From assembly GCA_001579985.1 (NCBI GenBank), contig LRSR01004152.1, positions 1 to 33,812 of the forward strand: a stretch of DNA of 33,812 nucleotides, read 5' to 3'. The notes below the pieces were generated by a model. It saw only the letters and a list, made by a program, of their open reading frames with translations. It did not search any database and was not told where the DNA came from. Position numbers and translations under genes: made by a program. This DNA comes from Hypsibius dujardini (Eukaryota > Tardigrada > Eutardigrada > Parachela > Hypsibiidae). Numbering within the stretch: the first letter of the stretch is position 1; each line of letters begins with the position of its first letter. Below, piece after piece: positions 9,201 to 19,236 of this stretch.

Positions 9201-10069
9201 CATTTTTCGACTGCATATTGTTTACTGCATATTGTTTACTGCATTTTGTTTACTGCATATTTTTTTATTATGCACAACTGAGAAGTATTTTCATAGGCAA
9301 GTGTTACGAGTAATTAAATCAGTGTTAAATTAATACAAGTTGAAAAGAGCATGTCAATAATAAAACGGGGTGCGAAAGGGGTGACAATAGTGAAAGAGTA
9401 TTACCATATCGGTTCATTTCCGAAATATGTACTGTAATTTATATATATATATCTTTATCTTTATCATAAAGCAAATAGATCGATTGTAATCTATATAAAC
9501 ATATTTATATTTACATCTTTTAATCCGCTATCTGAAGTTGTGAAATCTCGGTTGCAGTTATGAAATTACCCATAAACAGAACGGTACAGACATAGACGGT
9601 ACAGACGGTACATAGACATACGGGTATAGTAAGCCAGGGTCACACACGACCCATTCAGCGGCAGAAAGCCCGGCAGACATCCGCAGTAACCGTCGCCGTT
9701 CGGGTCCGCCAGACACGAGGAGTTGGCCTGCAGACAGTGAATGCCGATCAGCAGACACGGACAGTCGAGATGGGACCGTTGGGTTGTGGACCGGCAAAAG
9801 TACGCCGGCTGCGCGGACACGGCGAACTGTGGACCATCAGACACGACGGACGGACGTTCCGTCGGGAGTTCGATGATGCCGAACTGGTAGCCGGACAGCT
9901 GCGGCTGCTGCGGGTAGATGAAGGGCTTGGGAGGACGGTTAGCAGCATTCGTGATAGAGGAGTAGTCGTTACGAGCAAAGGGTCGCGAATGCTTACTGCA
10001 CTGCCCAAGGCGAAGGAGAAAGGAAATAGACAATAGTGACCAGATGTTTGGAAATTTTACACCTCGCAT
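6197..10069 (-). CDS. Secreted protein with EB/EGF-like cysteine module and two cadherin-like repeats, paralogue 1
   Basis: Five exons on the minus strand: 10069-9622, 8773-8685, 7352-7115, 6920-6835, 6433-6197, giving 365 residues with phases 1, 0, 1, 0. It starts at the ATG preceding a signal peptide (about MRGVKFPNIWSLLSISFLL). After a Pro-rich segment comes an eight-cysteine module (CxxxxxxxxxxCPC...C...C...CGC...C) resembling EB/EGF-like modules. Then follow two similar units: half-exon with a conserved Cys, then a cadherin-like stretch with YISIDAATGNVLL...YQVIAKDATG and YYQLDSVTGFIQI...YNVTAMNAVG. There is no C-terminal membrane segment, so it is probably secreted and extracellular. 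The exon-3 donor at 7115 was chosen because it matches the paralogue exactly (ten codons plus one base past the domain). Function is not known to me. Confidence 0.85.
6490..6800. repeat. AT-rich low-complexity intron (AATAATTAATAAAT type)
   Basis: Nearly pure A+T sequence with repeated TAATAATTAATAAATA-like words fills most of the last intron (6434-6834) of the minus-strand gene. Nothing coding was seen. Confidence 0.8.
7425..8285. repeat. TATA-type dinucleotide and GTATATAC-rich tracts in intron 2
   Basis: Within intron 7353-8684, tracts of TATATA/GTATAGTATAT flank a GC-rich insertion (7550-7979). ATCACCCCGTATGTATATAC occurs on both sides of it, near 7512 and 8006, with a degenerate third copy near 8226. 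Confidence 0.75.
7550..7979. mobile_element. GC-rich TA-flanked element inside an AT-rich intron
   Basis: A 430-base CpG-rich block has ends GAGCGCTGCGC and GCAGGGCTC (inverted, imperfect), and a TA dinucleotide lies at each edge. ACCGCGGCCCGCACCGC-like words recur on both sides of an AT-rich core, pointing inward in both orientations. Composition is sharply unlike the surrounding TATA repeats. It looks like a non-autonomous DNA transposon; superfamily is uncertain and there is no transposase. Confidence 0.65.
8288..8513. mobile_element. 226-bp MITE with about 21-bp terminal inverted repeats and TA flanks
   Basis: The left end CTGTAGAATTCCGATCAA and the right end, TTGATCAGAATTCTACAG, are inverted repeats with one mismatch over the part quoted. 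TA dinucleotides lie at 8286-8287 and 8514-8515, as expected for a Tc1/mariner-type TA target-site duplication. There is no coding capacity. It sits in intron 2 of the minus-strand gene. Confidence 0.8.
9197..9265. repeat. 14-bp tandem repeat ACTGCATATTGTTT
   Basis: Four to five head-to-tail copies of ACTGCATATTGTTT with small variations lie inside the first intron (8774-9621) of the EB/cadherin-like paralogue 1. Confidence 0.75.
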
Positions 10070-10473
10070 TTTTCCGTCCACGCACACCGTAAAATGTCAC
10101 AGGGAATATCATTGGTAATAGATGGTATAATTGTGACGCCCTTGAACTGAGGCAGACAAGCAAACCGACGGACTGTAACGCGTTTACCCCCGGTCAAATA
10201 GGTTCAACACATAGAGAATTTTTTCAGCATCCTTGATGTTTTTACGGCAACGTCTCGTTTAAGGCACGTATGTATTGCTAACTGACCGATGGTAGATAAT
10301 TGCAGCAAAAAATTGGATGAGATGATGAAAGCTTAAGTGCACGTGGCCGATGTCGTGAACTGAAATGTAAAGAAACACCACACTCATAATTGCCGCTGGT
10401 TGTTTTTTTTTAGCGGCAACCGCAAACTGCGGAGAAATATAAGTGTGCAGGATGTGATAATGTGTGCGGTGTG
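10070..10473. other. Spacer between the tandem EB/cadherin-like genes
   Basis: About 400 bases separate the start of paralogue 1 from the stop of paralogue 2, both transcribed right to left. It should hold the 3' UTR of one and the promoter of the other. No clear TATA box, polyA signal or coding exon was identified. Confidence 0.4.
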
Positions 10474-12447
10474 TTAATTACGAACCGTTAAAGGTAGCGG
10501 TGTGGACGCCACACCGACTGCGTTGGTGGCAACAACGTTGTACACTTCGACGAAGATGCCGCCATGTGGATCGTTTTGCAAGAAAACCTGACCGTTGGTG
10601 GGGTCGATGGCGAAGAAGGTGTTGGAGAGGGTTGAGGTTGAATTAATCAGGGTCATGGAGAAGGTGGTCGGAGCCACGGTTCCGGTCGCCTGCAGCAATT
10701 GTTTCTTCTGGGCTTATAATTGTACTTGGGGTTCCTTTTTCTGTGCTTGTGCCTGTGGCTGTGGCTTTGACTGTGTCTGTATCTGTGTCTGTGTTTGTGT
10801 CTGTGTCTGTGGCTGTGGCTTTGACTGTGTCTGTGTCTGTGTCTGTGTCTGTGTCTGTGTCTGCCTGCGTCTATGCTTGTATCTTTCTCTGCCTGTTGTA
10901 GATTTATTCTGAAGGAATATTATGTGCTGAATTAGTGACTGTCTAATTGCTCGGTCTTCTCAATGCCTAACGAAAGCTTTGTCCTCCTTTTTGTGTGCTA
11001 TGACATTTATCTATGTTTGCTGACCAGAGCTGTAACGACGACATCTCCAACGCTAAACCGAGTGCAATCGATGACGAACGAACTCCCCACATCAAACGAT
11101 AAAACAGGAGCTGCCAGAGAAAAGAACACTTGTTTCAAAACCGCGCAGAGTGTTCGCAGTTGTTGCGAGTCCCAGTGAGAGTCTTGCCATCAGGGTGGGA
11201 AAACATAATTTACCTGAACAACTGTAGGAAACCTGGATGCACGACAAATTATCATTTCAGAGATTTGTTTCATATTTTACTACTTTTTACGGTGTTTAAT
11301 TAATTTTGTAAAACGGAATACCGTAAAGGTGATGATGTTGCTCTTGATTCCGGTCGCATCGGTGCCGACGACAGTGTACGTCTGATTGGCTACAGTTGCG
11401 ACGGGTGGCGCCGCAATAACCAACAGGTTCCCGGTGGAGGACTCTATGGAGATGTATTTGGTCGTGACGGTTGTAGTGGGCGAGGTACTGACCAAGGTCA
11501 AGTTGTAAACGACAGAACCATTTGCACCGACTTGCTGTTATTGAATTTAAAACAAGAATGGGGAGTACGCGTAACGTAGTGCTTTAAAATGGCACATGTC
11601 TGCCGGACAGACCTCAAAAATCACGAATTAGACATACCGGTACATTTCCAATTACTGCATGTAAGGGCAGAAAACAAGACGCGGTCACAACGGGCGCAAG
11701 AAGCGTAAAGTTCTGGGTGACGTTCTCTGAAAAGGATACGTGCACAATTTGAAGTACATTTATTCCAGGAACGGGAAAACAGAAGCGGGCACAGACACAA
11801 ACAGAGACATCGGCATAAGCATAGACAGAGGAACAGAAACAGACACAGACCCAGTCACAGAAAAAGAACAAAAACAGGCACAGACACAGACACAGTCACA
11901 GACACAGACACAGACACAGACACAGACACAGACACAGACACAGACACAGACACAGACACAGACAAGTTGGATAAAAACCCGACAAAGGAGGCATGGTCCT
12001 ACGGTTATAAAAGTTGATCGTCACACAAGTTGAGTTAAACAACAGGAATCCCGAAGCACATCCACAGATTCCATCTCCAGCCGCAGCGCTGATGCATATC
12101 GAGTTTGCCGGCAAACAAGGTGTTCCGATTAATTTACAGGGGCAATTCAGGATTGTCCGACGGGTCGTCGACTTGCAAGCCTTTGGCGAGGCGGTGGTAT
12201 TAGAGTAGAAATTCATATTCCCGGCGTACGGCCATTCCGTAGCCGCAGGGTTCGGAGGAGCTCGCGTGGCATATACAGCCGGAAGTTGGACCAGGCCGTA
12301 CGATGCCGGGACGACCTTGATGGGTGATGTGTGGGGGAAGTAACTTTTGTCGTAGTAGTTGTAGCTTCTGGATTCTTCACCGGAAACGACAATACAAATG
12401 ATTTCAAATAGCACAAACGATGACGCACAAAACAATAGTGACTTCAT
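10474..12447 (-). CDS. Secreted protein with EB/EGF-like cysteine module and two cadherin-like repeats, paralogue 2
   Basis: Five exons on the minus strand: 12447-12003, 11726-11638, 11534-11291, 11110-11025, 10689-10474, giving 359 residues. Phases (1, 0, 1, 0) and the lengths of exons 2 (89) and 4 (86) are identical to paralogue 1. Signal peptide MKSLLFCASSFVLFEIICIV; cysteine module from Cys91 to Cys141 (CPCKLIGTPC, CGCASGFLLF); then unit 1 (ASCFLPLHAVIGNVP, then YISIESSTGNLLV...YTVVGTDATG) and unit 2 (FDVGSSFVIDC, then FAIDPTNGQVFLQ...YNVVATNAVG). It ends TVRN-stop with no anchor. The repeated 'ID..TG' and 'Y.VVA.DA.G' spacing is that of cadherin-type beta-sandwich repeats; calcium-binding DXD motifs are not obvious. 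Probably an extracellular or cuticle/matrix protein; function unknown to me. Confidence 0.87.
10740..10882. repeat. TGTGTC hexanucleotide tract
   Basis: TGTGTCTGTG repeats interrupted by GGCTTTGACTG units lie in intron 4 of paralogue 2. The matching CAGACA tract at 11878-11966 lies in intron 1 in the opposite orientation. Confidence 0.8.
11878..11966. repeat. CAGACA hexanucleotide tract
   Basis: A nearly pure CAGACA array lies in intron 1 (11727-12002) of paralogue 2. It is adjacent to more degenerate CAGA-rich sequence from about 11790. Confidence 0.85.
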
Positions 12448-12900
12448 GTTTCTACAACAGTAAGTTCTTAGAAATCAATCGAGAATTCGAGAAAATATGC
12501 AGCCGGAAGCCACTTTTGTACCTTTGAATAGGCTGACCACGAGGATACGATACGCTTAGCGCAACGTTGCGACGTACGCGTAGCGTAACCAAGTAAATTC
12601 TCGGCCAATCAAGTCTTGTAGCCACGCCTATTTAAACTATGATTGGATAAAATAAATTCATTTCCACCTCCTCACGTAGTTTCTACGCTTTTGATTAGTC
12701 AATAAAGTGACAGTCTAGCCCACGTTGGAAATGAGATCAGTCTGTTACAAATTGTCGTTCCTCAGGTTTTTCATGTGAGCGGTCAGTGTCTTTCTTTCTT
12801 TGGCCATCTGTCTCACTTTCGTATTACTTATTACCATCAAATTTAAATTCCTCGCTGATTTTGTTCAATAATATTCAGGATATGGTGGTGGATTCTGCCG
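12448..12900. promoter_or_regulatory. Probable divergent promoter region
   Basis: It lies between the start of the minus-strand secreted gene and the first putative exon of the plus-strand acidic membrane protein gene. On the minus strand around 12604-12650 there are two ATTGG/CCAAT boxes, a GTTTAAATAGG TATA-like word and GGCGTGGC, in a compact cluster. This is inferred from motif clustering and gene orientation only. Confidence 0.35.
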
Positions 12901-14335
12901 GGAGCTGAGCTGAAGCAACACGGGAAGAGCAACAACAACGGTAAGACAGCTAAATAGAAAAGCGATGTTTGATGCGGCAGTTATCATGGGTCAAACACCA
13001 CCGTTTCTATTACCTCTGCGTCATTTAACGGAAAAATCCTGAAATTCTTAGCCAATATTCCCCTTTTTTCTGGCTTAACCTTTGAAATCGGTTCGAATTT
13101 TAATTTAGCTACCTGCTAGTCATCACTCCTTTTCGTGATTAAAGGTTTTTCAGCCTTTGCAAAGAAAAACATATAGTTTAATTCGAACCAAGTAGAAATT
13201 GAGCCTCTTTTATCGCGCTACACACGGTCAAGCGTGTTCACTTCTATGTCAAGTGCTTCATATCGGAAAATCGTTTTTCCTCATCCAATTTCCTCCCGGT
13301 TTCTCGCTGAGCATCCGGGTACAGATCCTGTTCGGGTTGTCGATAAAAGAATCAATTTTCAACAAAGGTCCTGTCGAAAAAAGGAGGGAAAAAATTATCC
13401 TTCCCCCGTTTTGAGGAGCTCTTCAGAACCGCGAAACGTAGCATATTTCTCTCCCCATCATTCGTAACGATTCATGAGTCAGTATTTGTTTTACTTTTAC
13501 CGGCGATTGCATGCCCGGGTCGGGCGTAAGAGTTTTACGTCTGTTTGATAAGACTGCGAGGGCAGTGCTACGACCAACAAACGAGAGTCGTCATCAAGAA
13601 GGAGAGGTGCGCGAAAGATTTTCCGGATGAGGCGCGGAGGGAGACACACACACACATACGCACACATACAGACACACACACATACAGACACACACAGAGC
13701 TCAGCTGGCTTTATGCATTTTATCGATTTGAAAATCCGTCCTGAAGCGGTTGTTAGCGGCAGGTTTTGCATTCATTGATCCGGCGGGGCTTCTATTTTTT
13801 TTTGTCTGTGCTCTCTTTGCAGAGATTTCACTTACGCTCTGCATCGCTGGAGACGTTCAGTTGTTATCGAGGAGAGGACATCTCTCGTTGGGCGGCCAAC
13901 GGTAAAGCAGATTTCGTTTCTGTGGGATCTCACATCAGCTGATGAGAAACTATTTCCGGTTGTTTAAAAGGTCTCTTGATTATTACCAATTGATTGATTG
14001 ATTGATTTATAGTTATTGTTTTAATTTAAAATGCTTTTATCATCATCAATTTTTCAGTTGGAGACTAATCCTTGTCAATATTAAAGTGTGCGTTTGTAGT
14101 GCTCTGCCAAAAATTGTGGCTTACATTCGTCTTTTCGAACTGGAAACGGTAGTTGGACTTATCTTTAGCACAGTAGCTGTCTGGTTGATTGATTTGGTTG
14201 ATTGATTTGATTAATTTGATTGATTTGACTGATAAGTTAGATTAACTGCATTTTCCCCGATCCTTGCCGGTAAGGTTCGTTTCCTCTCATTTCAGGCCAT
14301 CCCCCGACATCGGGAGTAGCTAATCATCTGGAATC
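12895..14335 (+). other. Putative 5' UTR exon and long 5' intron of the acidic membrane protein gene
   Basis: A non-coding exon ending AACAACAACG before GTAAGACAGC (donor at 12941) and an acceptor TCATTTCAG at 14295, just before the ATG at 14336, fit a 1.35-kb 5' UTR intron. The interval holds an ACAC/CACATACAGACA microsatellite (13644-13697) and GATTGATT repeats; no coding exon was found. Another C/T-rich acceptor near 13822 could add a second non-coding exon. Confidence 0.35.
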
Positions 14336-17326
14336 ATGGTGAACATCACAGTGTTCGGTCCGTGGTCCGGAAAGAAAGTACGTAATGTCATGGATCATGG
14401 GAGATGCTGAAAACACACAAACAAACAACAGCCGGCAAACAGCTGATAGCAATTAGATTTGTCTGGTGTTGCGTCATGCCCGCCGCCTTGGGTTTAGGAA
14501 ACAACGGCCGGCCAGTCGTGTGCGACGCGATTAGAACGTGAGGAATTTGATGTTAAGCTGTATTGTTTAATGGACCGACCAAAGACGTCTGGTCTCTGCT
14601 CAAACCGCTCTCCGGTCTGGTCTCTGCTCAAACGCTCTGCACGGTTGTCTGTTAACGTTACCGCGTCTCTTGTTCCACTTCAATTGGTGTTTGTTTGCTT
14701 TTGCTTTTAATCGCCGCAGACTGACTCGTTCCGACTGGCGTCTCATCCAAAATCACGGAGGGGGCGGAAATATCTGAGAACAATCTGAAATACCACGTTG
14801 AACAGTCAGTCAGATGGCCGAGTAGTCGGTCGGATGGCCGAGTAGTCAGTCGGATGGCCGAGTAGTCGCTCGGATGGCCGAGTAGTCGCTCGGATGGCCG
14901 AGTAGTCAGTCAGATGGCCGAGTAGTCAGCCTGAACCGATTTTTTCCCCCGTTTCTTGACGCATTTTTTGTTGTCTGTGGAATTCTCGGGGAACGTGTCG
15001 AAGTTCAAGTTTAAACTTCTCCATAATAGGGTGGCTGCTAAAGTACCGGAAGTTATTCAGAGCGAGCACATAACTTGTATATGTGTCTTGTTTGTTGTCT
15101 GGGATTCTTCTTCGTTTTGCCTCCCTTCCCTTTATGGCTACCGCCACGTCGTATGGCTCGTGAGGCGCCACTCGATAGTTTTTATCAGAAGGGAATGTGT
15201 ACACATTGATTTTATCCGTTCAGTGATATATAAAGGAAAGCAAATGTCCAAATACAGATGTGCGTCATCGTTACCCGATGATGGATTATTCTTCCGGCCA
15301 TTTGCCTCTCTTCCGGTGCAAGATCATGATAAACCAGAGGCATTGTAATAACTAGAGCCTAGTCTTTTCAGCTTATTTCAAGATTTCCCTTCATTATTTA
15401 ATTCGTAGGCAGATTAGGCGAAAAAACCGGACCGACAGACAAGACTGGCAGGTAGACAATCCACAGGCGGGCAGACTGTCAGGCAGATAGACAACTAGAC
15501 AGGGGGTCAGACAGACAGGAAGGCAGGCAGGCAGAGAAGCATGGGCAAGCAAGCAGACATGTATTTAGGCAAGGCGAATGGCCAGGCAGATAGAACATAA
15601 GCCTGCATTTTTGTCCTTTTTCCTGCCTCTTCTGACATTTTACTTTCTTATTACAGGCCGCGACTGTCGACAAGGCCGGTTTGACTACGATCGGCGCAGG
15701 CGGTCTGGACAGTTACGACACCGAAGCCCACCTGTTGGGCACGGAGACTGACTCGCGATGGAACCGGCGTGGGAAATTCTGCTACTTGGCGTTCGTTGCG
15801 GATATTTGTGCTTTCCTTGCGTTATTGCTGATCATCATCTCGACTGGTATGTGGGGCAACATTTTTCCTGACTTTTGTGACTGACAAGTGAGAGTGATGA
15901 ACTGCTACTACCGGGTTCTAATATACGTTCCCGTCTACTTCTCACAGGATTCCTGCTCTGGAAGGTCTGGTGGGTGAAGGCCGAGGTGGACAAGATGCAA
16001 CCAGCCGTGATGTCGCTGTCTGCCAGTCTGTCACGCCTTCAGGTTAGTTTTCGGAAATACGAGGAAGAATCTTTTATAAGCTTTTTGATACCGAATGATT
16101 AACTGACTGACTGATTGAATGATTGACTGATTGACTGACTGACTAAGGTTGAAAATTGAAAATTGAATGATCGACTGACGTCGATGGTTTCGTCTTTTTT
16201 CGCTCAATTTCATGAGACTGTGGGTTTCCTTTGTAGGTGGAGAGCGAAGCGTTGCAGTCGGAGAACAGCGCCCTCATTAATGCGTATTCCTCACAGAACG
16301 GAGCCGTGCAGCCATTCGGTTCCGGAAATTCGTTTGATACCGACGACACATTGGTACTTATATCTCACAGTTTATTCTACATTCCATGTTCAACCTTCAG
16401 TTGATCATTGTTTATTTCTCAGATGGAGGATGCGAGTGTTGACTCTTTGACGCAATTGGTTAATCAGGAGAAGCTGGCTCAGGAACTTGATGGTGCCGAG
16501 GTAAGAGATACCACTACAGAAAAGCAGGAGAGCTGTTAAATTTGGTCTGCCTTGTCCGGTTTTGCGCACGTCTGTCCAAATACCTTCCTGTTGTCTGGAT
16601 TATGTGTCTGTGTCTGTTCTTATCTGTATGTCTGTTTGCTTGTTTATCGGTCTGCATAAGTCTGTCTGTCTCGTCTGTCTGTGTGTTTGTTTATGTGTTT
16701 ATTTTTTCTGGGCTGTCAGTCGGTCTGTTTGTCTGCCTGGCTTTCTATCTGCCTCCAGCTGATCTCCGTCTGTCTCTGTGGTTGCCCGGCTGGTCTGTCC
16801 TGACGGCTAGTTCGGTAGACCTGGCAATATATTGCACGTGCTGACGATTTCCTCTCTCCAGGCTGGTCTGGTGGGCATGACAATCTACATGACCGTTGGA
16901 AAGACAGATTCGGATCCGGAAGGCAGCAACCTGACCGAAGAGCTCAAGGCGCTGTTCGACCAAACCCAGAACGCCGCGAGCGACGACGACTCTGACGACG
17001 ACGACGACCTGCCTCGGATTTATCCCATCCTGGACGCTGGCGATAACTCTCTGCAGACGACCACTAACCCGGCGGTGGTGGACTCAGCCGTGGCGTTGCC
17101 GTCAGAGGCTGAAATCTCCAAGACATTCCGACAGGTGTTTGGCGATGCTGTGCCGGACGATGAGGAGGACGCTGACGAGGAAGATATCAAAGTGACACCG
17201 AAGCGCAAAACCAAAGACCTTGCCGACAGCGATGACGACGACGAGGATGATAATGACGACGACGACGATACGAAGAGTGCCAAATCTACCTCTTTTGCGG
17301 AGGACAACTTGTCGGACTCTGACTAG
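14336..17326 (+). CDS. Single-pass membrane protein with Asp-rich acidic tail, family not recognised
   Basis: Six exons: 14336-14377, 15657-15846, 15948-16042, 16237-16353, 16423-16500, 16862-17326, giving 328 residues. The first exon encodes only MVNITVFGPWSGKK. A basic patch (RWNRRGK, 48-54) precedes one long hydrophobic helix (about 55-82, LAFVADICAFLALLLIII), followed by KVWWVK. Residues about 88-125 look like a short coiled coil. The C-terminal 150 residues contain three Asp/Glu clusters (SDDDSDDDDD and two later ones) and end DNLSDSD. The positive-inside rule would place the basic N-terminus in the cytosol and the acidic tail in a lumen or outside, but Trp/Lys after the helix makes this uncertain. 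Acidic clusters could bind calcium or basic proteins. I recognise no domain. Confidence 0.85.
14807..14926. repeat. 20-bp minisatellite, six copies
   Basis: Six head-to-tail copies of a 20-base unit of the form CRGTCRGATGGCCGAGTAGT (R = A/G or close variants) lie in intron 1 of the acidic membrane protein gene. Variation is confined to the first six bases. Confidence 0.9.
15437..15595. repeat. Degenerate CAGA/CAGG microsatellite
   Basis: GACAGACA, CAGGCAGG and related tetranucleotides lie at the end of intron 1 (14378-15656) of the acidic membrane protein gene. Confidence 0.75.
16600..16760. repeat. TCTG microsatellite in intron 5
   Basis: Degenerate TGTCTG/TCTGTTTG repeats lie in intron 16501-16861 of the acidic membrane protein gene. 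Confidence 0.75.
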
Positions 17327-17644
17327 AGAGCGGATGGGGATTTCGTCTGGGACGACTATTTTTCTCTCCATCTCATAGGCGACGCAATAATAATTGTATA
17401 AATTATCGTGGCACGTTTTTATCTCTCTTTCCTCTCTCTTTCTTTGCTGATCTACCGATCTTCCTTGAGTCAATACGTCGGGCCGAATGTGGACCGTCTA
17501 TTGTTTTTAAGGATGTCTGTGTGATGACTACGATGTCTCTGCGCCGTTTTTTATCCGAACCCATGACGCGTTCCTGTAACCTTCTCACGACGTTTTTTAA
17601 TTATCGCTACTGTTGTTTCACCCGTTTTGTCTGCCGGTCCCCAT

Positions 17645-17650
17645 AATAAA
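17645..17650 (+). promoter_or_regulatory. Polyadenylation signal AATAAA
   Basis: AATAAA lies 319 bases after the stop of the acidic membrane protein gene. It is the only clean canonical signal seen downstream of a gene in this window. Confidence 0.55.
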
Positions 17651-19236
17651 GAAGCACCTTTTTTTCCTTTGCTGTACGAAAGACGGTTATCCGCATTGTT
17701 TCTGTGCTTGCTTCCACAATGGCGCTCTGCCTGTCCCAAGTAGACATGCGACAGTCTGACTCCCGCCTCTGTCCTATATCGACCACTGGATTATCTGTTT
17801 GCAACATCGATCTCGAAGGGAAACTACAGGATCGTTCCGTTTTGGCAACGTTTCGCGTGCTTCAACATAAATTCGAACTGGACTTGCTCCTAGCGAGGGT
17901 TCTTTAAATAACGCGCTCCCGTCTAAGTAAATTATTAATTACATTTACCGAAAAAGCTGTTTAAATAAGGAAGCTTAGTTTAAAGCCACATTTTCAACGT
18001 GTAAAATAAGATTTTAAATAACGTATCCTAATATTTAAAGTAAATTTAGCAATTTAAAAAAAATTCTGTTTCTGTAACTTTCAAATAAAATAAATATTTT
18101 TTTTAAAAGAAAAAACCGTCTTTTGAGCCATTTGAAAAATATCTTTTAAAGGTATTTGAACAAGACTACTTCGAGCTCATACCTCACACCATGTAAGGGT
18201 TAAAGACAGATAAGGAATTACTTTAGGAAATGACACCGGAGACAGTCCCTAAGCCTTTCCCGTAATGTTATGATGTACGAATGCACCGTAGACATGATAA
18301 CAAGTGCCCACAAAAAACGGCGTGACCAACACCAGAAGGTTGGTCAGGTGCATTCTTCCTATACGAGGTAAACAGTTCCAATGCCCGATAGTTTTGATTT
18401 ACCCGAAATGCCGCACAGGACAGAAGAAACAGACGAAAATCGTGACGTATATCAATCAAAGTAGTCCCAAAGTTTCTTTTCTGTTTGTCATACTAAAAAA
18501 ATATAAATAATTTTTTTTGCTTTCTTCAAGAAAATCGTTGCAGCGTGTGGTTGTCGGATTTATTCTTGATTTTTCGAATTCACAATAACGACAAACAGTG
18601 AGGGGAAAGCGTGCGAACGCGGCATTTATACCTTTTCCAAACTAGCGCGGTACTGGGATTGTCTTCTTCGTACGGATTTCGGACACCAGATGTTTATGCG
18701 TAGAATGTGACTATCGATTGACAAAAAGTTGCCTGATGATCTGAGTCAACTGTATCATGGCCCCAAAGCAGAAGAGGATGTGGAGGGGCAATACAGATTG
18801 CCGCGGGTCAAGTTCCATAGCTTCCTCAAAACGGTCGCTCCATCTCCGACACGGAAGCACCAGATCGCCACGTTCAGCCGGACCATTGAGACCAACACAG
18901 TAGAATACAGAAAGTACAAACGTGATGACCTTCATCTGTCAGTAATGCAAAAATAAGGGGCTCAAAGCCGACGATAGAGCTCCTCCGAGAAACAGCGCGA
19001 ACAAGAGAAAAAACCTCGGGCTAATAATAATAATAAAGCAGCGAGCGCTCAGCAAGTCCAAGCGCAAAAAAGGTAAGCAAACGCGTCGTACAAAAAGATA
19101 CAAAAACGACTGCGCGTGCGACAGCAAGTACGTAAAGCAGAATATACGCTACTGCAACGACAGTTTCAACCACGACGACGTGAGAAAGAGAGAATTTGCC
19201 TGAAAGATGACGGACAGCTCATCAGAGCTCCCCTCT
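17651..19236. other. Region between the acidic protein gene and CARM1, possibly holding a small gene
   Basis: Mostly AT-rich spacer (17930-18250 especially). A minus-strand TATA-like box GGTATAAATGCC is at 18622-18633. On the minus strand, 18268-18505 stays open without an ATG and includes a leucine-rich stretch. I could not assemble these into one convincing gene. Confidence 0.35.
18711..18935 (-). CDS. Possible small secreted or membrane protein, 74 residues
   Basis: An uninterrupted reading frame begins with a true ATG and a signal-peptide-like start (MKVITFVLSVFYCVGLNG). A charged middle follows (RWSDRFEEAMELDPRQ), then a second hydrophobic stretch (LPLHILFCFGAMIQL). No homologue is recognised. 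It could equally be one exon of a larger gene or CARM1 3' flank, and the opposite strand is also open over the same bases. Confidence 0.25.
   Translation of the reverse strand: MKVITFVLSVFYCVGLNGPAERGDLVLPCRRWSDRFEEAMELDPRQSVLPLHILFCFGAMIQLTQIIRQLFVNR

Noticed and set aside
14807-14926. CRISPR-like array
   Set aside because: The repeats are directly adjacent with no spacers and lie in a eukaryotic intron.
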